DNA of 64,000 nt from assembly GCA_938023035.1 (NCBI GenBank), contig CALIDI010000007.1, forward strand, positions 39,933 to 103,932. Direction: 5' to 3'. The position numbers were made by a program, and so were the translations under genes. The notes under the pieces are model-generated. The model was not told the origin of the DNA, made no database searches, and was given only the letters and a program-made list of their open reading frames with translations. Below, in pieces: positions 18,113 to 27,869 of this stretch. This DNA comes from an uncultured Leptolyngbyaceae cyanobacterium. GTDB taxonomy: Bacteria; Cyanobacteriota; Cyanobacteriia; Leptolyngbyales; Leptolyngbyaceae. Every line of letters begins with the position of its first letter. Position 1 is the first letter of the stretch.

Positions 18113-18584
18113 AAAGTAAACTTTAGGTATAAATTCGCTCTAGATACAAATCTACTCTGAAGGTTAGACATTCAGCTTCACAGTCAGAGTAACAGGCTTT
18201 GAGTGACTTTTGGCCTCGTGTTGAGTGATGTCTGCAAAGGAAGTGCCTCTGTGGGTAGGGTTTGTTATTCGTTGAGAGCTTAACCCGCTTACTTTTGCAA
18301 ACCAGTTCTGTTAAGGGATCTTTGCTTTTCTAGTAATCTTTTGGTCAAAGAAATGAAGACAGCATCGTGAGGGCTTCACCCTATCAATATTTTTTGCTCT
18401 GGTCTGACCCATTCTCTGGCCTGGCTATCAAGGTCAAGAACCTCAAGCAACCCCAGAGAAATTCGTTCTCATTGAGCAGATTCAAAAGTAAAATTAATCG
18501 TTCCGACCGGGAAACCTGGGGTATACCGGAGAGTATCAAGATTCTCCGTAGTCAACCCAATTGATAGCTGTCAAGGGGTTCATC

Positions 18585-21500
18585 GTGACATTTCAACAGG
18601 ATCAAATTCAAGCTCTCATCACTGAGATTGATGGCGTTTTGCAAAAGACCACTCCACGTCTACCGTGGGTGATGTCTGGTGAGGCCACCCAGCAACGGCA
18701 AACTCTTGAGCGGATTCGCAACTTTTTGATCGATTTACAGCAGGGAGTTGGTGGTGCCCCCGTCGATATGCGCTCCAGTTTGATGGCCTACGATATTTCC
18801 TATCAGCCATCTCAGGCAGAGTTAGGCACGAGCCAAAGTTTTGTTGATGCCCCTGTTGATGCATCGGCCCAGCAGCTCCTACAGCTTTTGACTCAGGAAA
18901 TCGCAACCTTACGAGCCGATTTATTGCAACCGCTTCAAGCAGAAATGGAGACTCTGCGACAACAACGGCAGTTGTTGCTTCAAGAAATCCAACAGCTAAA
19001 AAGACAGCAACCCGCCTATCTGCCACCCCAGGGAGAACAGACCCGTCAACTCGCTGTGGAAATTGTGCAAGTGTTGATGACTCGGCTACAAGAAACCTTG
19101 CCCTATCAGATTGCTCAAGGCTTACAGGCGCTTCCAGAGGCTAACCGGTTTGATTTGCCACCCGACTATCAGGCATCCCAGCAGATCCGGGCGATTCAGG
19201 CCCAATCTGATGAGTTGTTAGTCAATCTAGATACAACCATTCGGATTGTGTTTGAGTCGTTGCAGCGAGATATTCAGGCCTATCAGGCCTCTTTGTCTCA
19301 GGGCATTGAACAAATGCATACCTTGGGGCAGCAGGGAGAGATGATGTTTTCTGCCTTGGTGAGTCATCTGGCTCAGCAAATTGGGCGAGAAGCTTCCTCC
19401 TATTTGCAATCGGCTAACCCGCGAACAGAGGCGAAGCCTGCGAGCACCTTGCCCCCTTCGCTAACGGTTGCTCCAGTAACGCAATCCACGCCATCCTCTC
19501 CCGCTGCAACCCCGCCAACTCTAGGACTGCCCTACCCAGGAGTTGAGCTCCCCCCTCCTGCTGCACCTGCCCCAACTATAGATGGAGTAGATGGAGCTAT
19601 TGATCAGTGGCTAACAAATCTTAGGGAAGAACCGGAGGGTATTGCCGGTGACGGTTCTTTACCCCAAGTTAATCTAGATGGCGTGGATTTGGCGTCCGTC
19701 GAAGCAGCGGAAATTGATCATTTCTTGGAGCAATCCAGTCAACTGACTCCAGGGCAGGTAACCGATCCACTGCTAGAAGATACGAAGGATATTGATGCGG
19801 CGCTGCAATTATTGGAGGAACTGAGTCATGGTGTGGCTCAACCGAGTGACTTGGCCCAGGCCGATGCTGTTATTGATCAAGTGTTGGGCATTGAAGGGAG
19901 TTCAGCTAGTCCAATGACTTCTCCTCTCTATGCAGAGGTAGACGATTTGTATCAGAGTATGTTTGGTGGTGACAGCTCTGTGACTGACGAGGGGGGGCCT
20001 GCTCGTGACACTCCGACGGATTTTGCCGCTGATGCGTTAGTGGTTTCGCCTCCGCCACTGTCAGCGCCTTTTGTTGAAGAGGCAGTTGGTCATACTCTGC
20101 TAGATGTTGACCCAACGGCAGGCTGGGAACTAGGACCGGTGGGAACGGATGGCGTTACGTCAATCGCTATGGAGCCGTCGGTTTCGTTTCCTTTGCCGGA
20201 GGTGGCGGAAACGACGACTGACGTCACCCCCGATCGAAGTGGTGACTTGACAGACGTTGACCCGACGGCAGGCTGGGAGTTAGGGCCGGTGGAAACCAAT
20301 GCAGAAAATCCGGCTGTTGTAGAGACCACGCTGGCAGTGCCCTTGCTCTCTGGGGAAGAGGCGGATGCTTCCCTGGGGATGCTGCCACTGCCGGAACCAG
20401 AGTCTACCCCTGCCGCCGCTCCGCTGCTCAGTTTGAGTGAGGGGGGGGCGATCGATGAAATTAATGCCTTAACCGATTTGTTGGACGATTTCACAGTTCC
20501 GGATGATTTAGCAACGCCTCGTATTCCCCACCCCACCAGTGGTTTGGGGTTGGATGCCTCACAGACAGTGGATAGTCTCTCTGTTCCAAATCGTGACATT
20601 TCTGGGATTGGGGATGATACCTATATTCTTGCTTCACCGGAGGAAGTTTTGCTACCAGAGTCTTTACCGTCAGAAACTAGCAGTCGTTTCTGGTTGGATG
20701 AGGCAACTTTGAGTGAGTTGAGTGAGGATCTTTCTAATCTTGAAGCTGGCTTTTCAGATAGTGGAGTGCCACCATTGACCTTTGAGGAAACTACGGGCTT
20801 TGGTATTTTTGGCTCTGCACCAGAGTCTGTATCGACTCCCGATGTACTAGAGGTGCAAGATGCTACCCCAATGATAGATATCCCTGGTGTGGATAGTCTT
20901 GCTGCTTTTGGACAAGAGTTTTTAGCCGCAACAGAGCCACCTTCAGAGGGGTTGACCCCATTAGCAGCAGAGTCTTTTGAAGAGCCTGCCATTGCTGCCG
21001 TTGAGCCACTGCCAGAGTCACCCTCAATTGACGATTTGTTTGGAGATTTTGGCGGGGCGGATACGATATCGGAGCAGTTGGCTGAAGCTTCAGTGTCACC
21101 GGTGCTCGATGACTTTTTGGAAGATTTTAGCTCACCGGATACAGCGCCAGCAGCATCGGCTGCGGTGCCGATGTTAGATGAGTTTTTGGGCGATTTTGGG
21201 ACGCTTTCCACTCCAACTGTTGTTCCTCCAGTCGCTCCCAGTTTGGATGATTTCTCCCAGGATGTTGACTCAGGCCCAGGATTGAACCTGCCTACTGGAG
21301 CAGGTTCCGAATTCACTTTAGAGGGGATGGATGATTTGTTTGCAGATGTTCCTTCTGTGGCGGCGACTCCTGTGCCACCTCCGGCGACAGCAACCCCATC
21401 GGCTCCTTCGACCTTTGGCCTAGGGGGGATTGATGATTTGTTTGCAGCAGTGCCGCCGACTATGGCGACTCCGATTACTCCTCCTGGTATGGTGGAGTCT

Positions 21501-21980
21501 ACTTCTGGCGCTGCAACAGAGGGGGAGGGGGTAGCCTTTACCTTAGAAGGAATGCATGACCTGTTTGGTGACGCGCCAGCCAGTCCTGGGTCAACTAGTT
21601 CTTTGGAAGAAGTCATGCTGACTGAAGATGTGGCTTTTCTGCCAGCAGAACCGACGATGTTGACAACTCCTGAGTTGTTGGATAAGCAACTCTTACCCTC
21701 AACTCTGGAGGCAGAAAAGGTTGCTTTTACGTTGGAGGAAATTGAGGGAATTTTTACGGAGGTAGAAGTACCGATTACGGCGATCGCTCAGCCCCTATCA
21801 GACTCAGCGACCTCAGCTTTTAGCCTGGAAAACCATGGTGGGGTCTTTGTGGAGGTTTCGACCAATAGAGCCAGTGATGAGCGGATGGCGGCAGCTTCTG
21901 GCCCTTCCAAAATTGATGACTTGTTCAGTGATCTACCGCCGAGGGAGGATAGGACGGAAAAAAAAACAGAAGAGCGCTGA
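18585..21980 (+). CDS. giant acidic protein with DDLF repeats
   Basis: About 1,131 residues from a GTG at 18585, which has AAGGGG six bases upstream. A TTG at 18561 is the alternative. The N-terminal 250 residues are glutamine-rich and helical, with a likely coiled coil at about 105-165 (TLRADLLQPLQAEMETLRQQRQ). Proline-rich linkers follow, then a long very acidic region with degenerate repeats: VDPTAGWELGPV twice, and many copies of DDLFxDxP or FTLEGMDDLF towards the end (FADVP, FAAVP, FGDAP, FSDLP). No signal peptide or membrane segment. I know no function. The next gene begins 2 bases after the stop, so the two products probably work together. Confidence 0.8.
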   Translation: MTFQQDQIQALITEIDGVLQKTTPRLPWVMSGEATQQRQTLERIRNFLIDLQQGVGGAPVDMRSSLMAYDISYQPSQAELGTSQSFVDAPVDASAQQLLQLLTQEIATLRADLLQPLQAEMETLRQQRQLLLQEIQQLKRQQPAYLPPQGEQTRQLAVEIVQVLMTRLQETLPYQIAQGLQALPEANRFDLPPDYQASQQIRAIQAQSDELLVNLDTTIRIVFESLQRDIQAYQASLSQGIEQMHTLGQQGEMMFSALVSHLAQQIGREASSYLQSANPRTEAKPASTLPPSLTVAPVTQSTPSSPAATPPTLGLPYPGVELPPPAAPAPTIDGVDGAIDQWLTNLREEPEGIAGDGSLPQVNLDGVDLASVEAAEIDHFLEQSSQLTPGQVTDPLLEDTKDIDAALQLLEELSHGVAQPSDLAQADAVIDQVLGIEGSSASPMTSPLYAEVDDLYQSMFGGDSSVTDEGGPARDTPTDFAADALVVSPPPLSAPFVEEAVGHTLLDVDPTAGWELGPVGTDGVTSIAMEPSVSFPLPEVAETTTDVTPDRSGDLTDVDPTAGWELGPVETNAENPAVVETTLAVPLLSGEEADASLGMLPLPEPESTPAAAPLLSLSEGGAIDEINALTDLLDDFTVPDDLATPRIPHPTSGLGLDASQTVDSLSVPNRDISGIGDDTYILASPEEVLLPESLPSETSSRFWLDEATLSELSEDLSNLEAGFSDSGVPPLTFEETTGFGIFGSAPESVSTPDVLEVQDATPMIDIPGVDSLAAFGQEFLAATEPPSEGLTPLAAESFEEPAIAAVEPLPESPSIDDLFGDFGGADTISEQLAEASVSPVLDDFLEDFSSPDTAPAASAAVPMLDEFLGDFGTLSTPTVVPPVAPSLDDFSQDVDSGPGLNLPTGAGSEFTLEGMDDLFADVPSVAATPVPPPATATPSAPSTFGLGGIDDLFAAVPPTMATPITPPGMVESTSGAATEGEGVAFTLEGMHDLFGDAPASPGSTSSLEEVMLTEDVAFLPAEPTMLTTPELLDKQLLPSTLEAEKVAFTLEEIEGIFTEVEVPITAIAQPLSDSATSAFSLENHGGVFVEVSTNRASDERMAAASGPSKIDDLFSDLPPREDRTEKKTEER

Positions 21981-21982
21981 GT

Positions 21983-23773
21983 TTGGTGGCGCAGAATCAT
22001 CGCTCGGGGCCAATCCCTCCTTTAGCGATCGCCCTGGGGTCAAAGCCGATAAACTTCCTTGACTTGAATACCCACCTTCACTCTGCTCTGGTGCCTTTGG
22101 GGGATGCGGCCAGCGAATGGTATTTGGGGATTCAGCTAGGGACAACGGCTCTGATTGCGATCTTGTTGAATCCAAAGACATGCGAGCAATCCTCTCTGGG
22201 CGTTTGGCCTTGGTATTCATCATCTTGCGCCGCCCCTGTTGCATTTGCTGATAGGGCATTTACCTGTTCTGCAAATGCCAATTCCCCAGACTGGTTGCCC
22301 GCAGATGAGGCTCATGCTTACAACCAACTCCTGACCTATAGCCAGCAGTATTTCAGCATGGGCGTGCCCTACTATTGTGCTCAGACTCAGACCTGGCTAC
22401 CCGCAATTCAATGGTCTCGGCTTCAATCGTTCTCCTTGCACCAGATTCAGCAAAAGATTACGGGTATTTTGATGGGTCTGAAATCGAGTGGCCTGCCTTC
22501 TCTGGCGGGTGTGGTAGTCAATCGTTGTGTAGGGAGCAGCGAATCCTACGATTTTAATTTGCGGGAGGCAGTCTTAGCCGCAGGGTTAGTGCCGCATCCA
22601 GAGCAGATCTATTTTGTTGAAGGAGCGATCGCGGCTTTACTGGAAACAGTAACCCCAACAGATGTCCGTTCCGATAGCCCGATTCAACGGGGAACGATCG
22701 CGAATCTGCGGGAGGGTAAAACCTTGCTTTTGTTTGTGGGAGCCGTCGAAACAGAGTGGCTATTAGTCGATTTGCCGGCGGATTGCTCAACGTTGCAACG
22801 CTCAGACTGCTATCTGCGTGGGTTTGCCTATGGTACAAACGATCTAGATCAGGATATAGTGGCGCAACTGTTTTATCCGCGCCTGCGGCAAACAGGGCAA
22901 GTTGCTAGGGTAAATTGCCCTCTCCCAGGGCAACCCGACGCTTTGGTAAGAGTTGCTTTTGAGCAACAGTTGCATGATTTGCCAGAGGGTATTAACTTAC
23001 TGCGGCTGGCGGGTCAGGTACGCGAAATGTTGTGTCGAGAGGCAACGGCCCAGGCTCAGTTTGAGCAATGGCAATGGCAGCTCTCAGAGGCGGAGTTTAG
23101 CCAGCAAATTCTCTCACCGTTTATCCAAGGATTAAATCGTGAATGCAATGTGCTCTTGAGTCAGACGGGGACAGATGCCGCAGCCATTCGCCAAGTGATT
23201 TGCGTTGGCGCGATCGCCCAAACTGCCACGATCCGGTGTTGGCTCAAACAAAAGCTTCCTAACACCAAACTAGTTGCGCCCGCCGAACTTTTGACCGAGA
23301 GTTTACTGGCGAGGGGCTTGGCCAAAATTCCCCTATATCCCCAGTTGATTGATACTACCCGCCATCAGTACAGTACGTTGTTTCTCTTGCAGGAATTACT
23401 CAACGCTTTACCAAATACCCCCCTGAGTCTGGGGCAAGTTTTGCAACGACTAGAGCGCCGTGGTATTCACACTAGTGCCTGCCAGAAAATGATCCTCAAC
23501 CTCCTAGAGGGAGAACTGCCAGCCATGCTAGCTGCTCCTGATAACGCCTGGTTAAGCCCTAGTAGCCAGCATCCGGCGATCACCCAAACCCTGGCAGCAA
23601 CCCCTCTCTTCAAGAAGCAAGATCATCACTATGTGGTCAACGAGCCTGCCAAGGCCGCTCTAAAGCAACATCTGGAAACCCTACTGGCAACCACTATCCA
23701 AACCCTGCAAGAACCCCTACCCTTTGGCTTAACCAATGCCCAGCCATCCTCTTTTGCCTCCGCCCGCAACTAA
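21983..23773 (+). CDS. divergent Hsp70-like protein
   Basis: About 596 residues starting at TTG 21983, or GTG 21986, two bases after the preceding stop, so translation is likely coupled. YLGIQLGTTALIAILL matches the first phosphate loop of Hsp70/actin ATPases, with Gln replacing the usual Asp. VYFVEGAIAALL-type sequence (residue about 215) and VICVGAIAQTATIRCWL (about 410) match later elements of the fold. The second phosphate loop DLGGGT is not recognisable. The C-terminal third (YSTLFLLQELLNALP ... LQRLERRGIHT) is not a standard substrate-binding domain. It is probably an actin-fold partner for the acidic repeat protein rather than a general chaperone. Confidence 0.75.
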   Translation: MVAQNHRSGPIPPLAIALGSKPINFLDLNTHLHSALVPLGDAASEWYLGIQLGTTALIAILLNPKTCEQSSLGVWPWYSSSCAAPVAFADRAFTCSANANSPDWLPADEAHAYNQLLTYSQQYFSMGVPYYCAQTQTWLPAIQWSRLQSFSLHQIQQKITGILMGLKSSGLPSLAGVVVNRCVGSSESYDFNLREAVLAAGLVPHPEQIYFVEGAIAALLETVTPTDVRSDSPIQRGTIANLREGKTLLLFVGAVETEWLLVDLPADCSTLQRSDCYLRGFAYGTNDLDQDIVAQLFYPRLRQTGQVARVNCPLPGQPDALVRVAFEQQLHDLPEGINLLRLAGQVREMLCREATAQAQFEQWQWQLSEAEFSQQILSPFIQGLNRECNVLLSQTGTDAAAIRQVICVGAIAQTATIRCWLKQKLPNTKLVAPAELLTESLLARGLAKIPLYPQLIDTTRHQYSTLFLLQELLNALPNTPLSLGQVLQRLERRGIHTSACQKMILNLLEGELPAMLAAPDNAWLSPSSQHPAITQTLAATPLFKKQDHHYVVNEPAKAALKQHLETLLATTIQTLQEPLPFGLTNAQPSSFASARN

Positions 23774-24057
23774 GAGAATGGCTTAAAAAGCCAATCCTTC
23801 AGTATCCCCAGCCACTCAAGTCGCGGCAATATGGAATCAGACACAACCTTACCTCCGCAGGCTACGGAAAGCTCTAGTTGGTTGAAGTCTACAGCAGGGG
23901 ATGTGGAGTCCTGCCAGCACAGTTTTAACCACCGAAGCTTTTTCAAACGCCCGCTCAACCAAAGAGCAGCCCAAGATTTCGGCCAATTTATCAGGTCAGC
24001 TAACCCGAGTTAAAAACCTCCAGTGTAGCTACAACCCAGGGGTAAAACCATCTTTCC

Positions 24058-24672
24058 TTAAACCTGCCGTTGGGTTGGCCCCAGATATTTTGTCAGGTAA
24101 GGGGAAAACACTTCGTAGATCAGGGTAAAAGGCTGTTGGTGATGCCAAAACAGGTAATGCCTGCCCCAAAATGGGCCGGGATGGCCAAATGCCTGCTCTA
24201 ACTGAGAGGAATGCCCACAATAAAGACCCTGTACATCACGATAAAGTTCAGTGCGCATCCGAGCTAAACTTGCCCAAACGGGGATAGAGCGGTTTTGCAG
24301 ATATTCATCTACATGGCTGGCCTCCCACCAGGAAGTAGCATAGGCCAGACGCTGCCCTGAAGCCGTGCGCAACCAGACTTGTCGCCGAAGGCGGGGGCCA
24401 GGAACCACTTGAATCTGGGTCGGGGCACCATCTAAATCCATGCCGATGGGTGACATATCAATCACATCCACTTCGGTGGGTTCACCTGTTAAAAGCTGCA
24501 AATAGCGCGTGGGAGAGCCATCTCCCAACAAAATCAACTGCCAGGTGGGTGAAAGCTGATGGTGGGGCAACCCCTGGGCGATCGCTGCTTCGTCACCCTC
24601 CCAGATCGGCTCTAGGCGATGCCATCCGCGCTCCAGCGTTGCAATATCAGTCGGTCGAAAAACAGCCGTCAA
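24058..24672 (-). CDS. chorismate pyruvate-lyase, plastoquinone pathway
   Basis: 204 residues. In cyanobacteria this family converts chorismate to 4-hydroxybenzoate, the ring precursor of plastoquinone. Diagnostic stretches are FRPTDIATLERGWHRLEP near the start, LLGDGSPTRYLQLLTGE, the arginine-rich GPRLRRQVWLRTASGQRLAYATSWW and IPVWASLARMRTELYRD. Length is close to that of known cyanobacterial members. The start is a TTG at 24672; no better start was seen. The enzyme is cytosolic. It stands alone on the minus strand, convergent with the Hsp70-like gene. Confidence 0.85.
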   Translation of the reverse strand: MTAVFRPTDIATLERGWHRLEPIWEGDEAAIAQGLPHHQLSPTWQLILLGDGSPTRYLQLLTGEPTEVDVIDMSPIGMDLDGAPTQIQVVPGPRLRRQVWLRTASGQRLAYATSWWEASHVDEYLQNRSIPVWASLARMRTELYRDVQGLYCGHSSQLEQAFGHPGPFWGRHYLFWHHQQPFTLIYEVFSPYLTKYLGPTQRQV

Positions 24673-25082
24673 AGTTCTTTACACAACTTAACCTCATTTT
24701 TATCATAACGTGAGAATGGCAAATGCTTTTCGACTTAAGCATAGGATCAACCCGCCCATCCCCTGGCACAAGATGCTATTTTGAACTTGTGGGAATGATT
24801 TCGACACCCCCACATCGCAATCGACCGACTCTCTCAATCATACGGCACCCCAATTTAACCCGCAGCAGATAGCCCCATTGCCACCCCACGAGGAGACGAA
24901 CATTCCCCACCTCATCTCCCTAAAAAGACACGACCCCTGGGCTAACGCTGCTCCCTTCTGATTGATTCAGTGCTCAGCCATACTCCACAATCAGCCACAC
25001 ATGAGCATGAACATCATCCCAAGCTTGAGCGCCTCTTCCCGCGAGGATTGGATTAACCATCACGCTTCCGAATGGATGGGTA
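24673..25082. other. intergenic region, 410 bases
   Basis: AT-rich sequence near 24690-24720 may hold the promoter of the chorismate lyase gene. No gene or strong hairpin was seen. Confidence 0.35.
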
Positions 25083-26489
25083 TTAGTGAATGAGGCTTTC
25101 GAGAGCCATTTGCAAATCTTGCGTTAACTGGTTAACTGCCTGCTTGGCACTGCGCCGGTTTTCTTTGTAAGCCTCCCAACGGGCCGATACAGAAATCGGT
25201 TGACCAACCGTGAGGAGGACTCGTTGATCGCCTAAGCTAGGGCGCTTAAAAGGATTTTGGTTCCCCTTAATTCGAGTCAACACATCCCACATTAGCAAAG
25301 TTGTTTCAGCAAAGCGTTCAGCCGTCGGGCGCTCTTTGACATAGCGTCCTGTTACTGCCACAAAGCTTTCTACCAGGCGCATATGCCAGGCCCGCAAATC
25401 GGCCTCTTCGGCAATGCGATCAGCCAGGCCCCGTTCTAGTGGAGAGAGCGCATCCGCATCCTTCAAATCTTCTCGATAGATGTAATCCCATGCGGCCTGC
25501 TCTAAACGCCGACACCGGTCAATAACCGTGCCATTGGGCGGCAGGGCAAAGTAGTCTTCAGCAACAGTTAAAGCCGCATTTAACAGGGCATTCAAGCGGC
25601 TAGAAAAGGCTTCATTGGAGATTAAAGGCGTGCTAGCAGGGTCAGAGGGAATTGCCTGGGCCTCTGGTAAATCTTGGTGATAAAAGCGGATGTAATGCTG
25701 TTCCATTGCACTTAGCAAATGCTGACCTAGGCGATACAGCCGTTTGTAGAGTTTATCTTCGCTATAGTCGGTGGGAGGCTTGCTGCCAGCCGGTAGCAAA
25801 CCCGCATCCATTTCTAAATCGGTCAGCAACGTATTTAAGTTGGCCCAGGGCGGAGTGATAAAATGATACTGAATACCGATAGGAACAATCCAAACCTCCT
25901 CCGAACGCCCCGCTTTTTGTAAATCCTCAACACACCAAAACCCTAGCTGACTGACCCCTGGCTCAATTGGGCTAACAATTTCACTGTGACCATTGGTGGC
26001 CCCTTCTGGTGCAGCGGCCATGGGTAAGTGGCCATTGGCAAACAGATCGCGAGCAGAGCGAAGCCCCTGTCGATCCAACTTGCCGCGCATAATCGGTGTG
26101 CCGCCCAGTTTAGGGTATAACCAACTGGTAAAGGAGCCTGCCCAGAGGGGAATGCCCCGGTCGTACAAGAAATGAGAGTGAACTGGGTGTTGAAGGGCAA
26201 CTCCCTTTTCCTTGGCGGCCTGGGGTACCAGGCGCGACAATAAGTAGGCCAAACAGTAGGGGTCGTCGGCACTGGGATGTCGAAATGCCATTAAAAAGCG
26301 AATGTTTCCTGCCTGAAATTGCCGATAGAGATCGACTAAGCCCTCTACATTCTCAGCCTCGATTCGGCGAATGGAGGTTCGCGATCGCATTAATACTGGC
26401 AGCAGCCCCTGCATCAAGCGAACAACCATGAGATTGAGATCAGGGGGAATAAATTTAAGCGGAGGTTGAGCTTGTTGAATCGTAGACAC
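25083..26489 (-). CDS. glycerol acyltransferase-like protein
   Basis: 468 residues from a GTG at 26489. The acyltransferase H-x4-D motif is FRHPSADD near residue 70. Further PlsC-like blocks are GGTPIMRGKLDRQGLRSARDL and the FPEG-equivalent AAAPEGATNGHSE, followed by IVPIGIQYHF. It is much longer than a standard 1-acylglycerol-3-phosphate acyltransferase (about 250 residues). The extra C-terminal half is helical and has no recognised domain. It probably acylates a lipid at the membrane surface. The window has a second, short acyltransferase at 36612-37436. Confidence 0.8.
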   Translation of the reverse strand: MSTIQQAQPPLKFIPPDLNLMVVRLMQGLLPVLMRSRTSIRRIEAENVEGLVDLYRQFQAGNIRFLMAFRHPSADDPYCLAYLLSRLVPQAAKEKGVALQHPVHSHFLYDRGIPLWAGSFTSWLYPKLGGTPIMRGKLDRQGLRSARDLFANGHLPMAAAPEGATNGHSEIVSPIEPGVSQLGFWCVEDLQKAGRSEEVWIVPIGIQYHFITPPWANLNTLLTDLEMDAGLLPAGSKPPTDYSEDKLYKRLYRLGQHLLSAMEQHYIRFYHQDLPEAQAIPSDPASTPLISNEAFSSRLNALLNAALTVAEDYFALPPNGTVIDRCRRLEQAAWDYIYREDLKDADALSPLERGLADRIAEEADLRAWHMRLVESFVAVTGRYVKERPTAERFAETTLLMWDVLTRIKGNQNPFKRPSLGDQRVLLTVGQPISVSARWEAYKENRRSAKQAVNQLTQDLQMALESLIH

Positions 26490-26898
26490 AATGCGTTCCT
26501 TGATCTAAGAAAGACACCAACAGGGCAAAACCACGCAGAGGCTATGGCTAGGGCTAAGTGTAGATACCGCTCCAGCATGACGCTTTACGCGAGCAACCCA
26601 TAGCCTTACCCACAAAGCAGCAGCGAAGGAGCGGCGGCGGGCAAGTCCACCCAATCAGAACTTAGCGGCTGTACAGGTGGCTCAAGCCACGCCCGCAGAA
26701 TGGTTCACGTTGCCCACTGTGATTTAAATTTTGCGTAGCGCCGCCAGGTTTCTAGCTAAAAGTGCCCCTGATGCATCCATCCTATACAGATTGCCAACAA
26801 TGGCATCACAGTTTGTGCTGATTTCTGGAACACCACAAAAGCCGGACTTGTTTTGTTATAAAAGTATCACCGTAGCCACCTGATTGAGGGCAGGGTGC
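26490..26898. other. intergenic region, 400 bases
   Basis: No coding frame was recognised. TATAAA near 26859 with TTGTTT just before it could be a plus-strand promoter leading to the terminator at 26899-26952, which leaves room for a small RNA of under 100 bases. This is speculative. Confidence 0.3.
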
Positions 26899-26952
26899 AA
26901 AAGTGGGAACCTCTGGCCAGGAGGCACAGTCCCGCTTTTCTCTTCTTACAGC
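26899..26952. terminator. bidirectional terminator
   Basis: AAAAGTGGGA pairs with TCCCGCTTTT, with an inner CCTC/GAGG stem. The plus strand continues CTTTTCTCTTCTT, and the minus strand reads TTTTGC after the stem. It lies about 55 bases after the stop of the minus-strand pentapeptide gene and most simply ends that transcript. Confidence 0.65.
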
Positions 26953-26994
26953 TAATTCGGACTAGCTACTTGGCAATCGCTTGAACCGATGTTG

Positions 26995-27522
26995 TCAAGA
27001 ACGATAGCCATCGGGATAAATGGTCGTATGATCAGTCAGAGCTTGTGAAAGATCTACTTGCTGAGCGCGAAATAAGTTGACCCCGCTTAGGTTGGCCCCA
27101 GCTAAATTCGCTTCTTGTAAATTGGCTCGACTCAAATCAGCTCCTTGCAAATTGCATTGGGCCAAGTTGGCCCCACGCAAATCGGCTGATTGTAAAGTCG
27201 CATTGGCCAGATTGCTGCCCTGCAAATCAGCCTGACGCAAATTTGCCCGTCGCAGGCTAGCCCCTTGCAAATCGGCCTGACGCAAATCAGCCTGGTAAAG
27301 CTGGGCATCTCCTAACTCTGCAAAACTCAAATGAACTTGCTTGAGGATTGCTTGATTCAGATTGGCATAGGGCAGGTGAGATCTGCTTAGATTGCTGCTA
27401 GATAGGTCGATTCCTGGCAAATTTGCTTCAAATAAATAAGCATCCTGTAAATCACAGTGATGAAAGGTGCGTTGACCTGCATCATATTGACGGAGTAAAT
27501 CCTCAGGGGTAATTTTCTCCAT
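26995..27522 (-). CDS. pentapeptide repeat protein
   Basis: 175 residues. From about residue 25 onward the chain is a run of A(D/N)LxX pentapeptides (ADLRQADLQGASLRRANL and so on), which fold into a right-handed quadrilateral beta helix. A short N-terminal part (ITPEDLLRQYDAGQRTF) is the common cap in cyanobacterial members, and the C-terminal cap ends in TTIYPDGYRS. There is no signal peptide, so it is cytosolic. Functions of such proteins are mostly unknown in cyanobacteria. At the DNA level the repeats cause high internal similarity. Confidence 0.92.
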   Translation of the reverse strand: MEKITPEDLLRQYDAGQRTFHHCDLQDAYLFEANLPGIDLSSSNLSRSHLPYANLNQAILKQVHLSFAELGDAQLYQADLRQADLQGASLRRANLRQADLQGSNLANATLQSADLRGANLAQCNLQGADLSRANLQEANLAGANLSGVNLFRAQQVDLSQALTDHTTIYPDGYRS

Positions 27523-27869
27523 TGCATTCGCTACAGAGGCTACAACACGAGTAAAGGCTAAAACCCAAAAGAATTGGGTCAGAAGGCGGTACGCCCGCTA
27601 CATGAGAACTGTGACCTGTTCAAAGGGTAGGAGAATAGCCTAGACACGGTTAAGGTGGCCAGTGGTTCTTCCCCCTGAGAAGACGAGGTCAGCATTTCGC
27701 TCAGCCTATTGATAAAAGTGGAGTAAGTATAAATACTGCTCGCTCTGATAAATGTAAAGGGATATGAAGTGAAATGTGTTTTTCTTTACATTTTCTTTGG
27801 GATGCGGTCTGGGCTGACGCCGCGATCGCCCTAGGGGATCGACCATTCAACACTTAACCAGCCAGCCAA
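27523..27869. other. intergenic region, 350 bases
   Basis: Upstream of the pentapeptide gene and downstream of the MBL-fold gene, both on minus. A small ACCCAA...TTGGGT hairpin occurs near 27565. Nothing else was seen. Confidence 0.35.

Larger units (their letters stand above)
17595..18584. other. intergenic region, about 990 bases
   Basis: A long divergent spacer between the Crp/Fnr gene and the giant repeat-protein gene. It contains a 20-base palindrome (17747-17766) and a tandem 15-base duplication (18083-18112). Short frames within it lack recognisable features. Confidence 0.5.

Noticed and set aside
20621..21616. 331-codon minus-strand frame rich in Ser, Gly and Pro
   Set aside because: It is antisense to the acidic repeat protein. 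Its length reflects the skewed codon use of the repeats, and it resembles no family.
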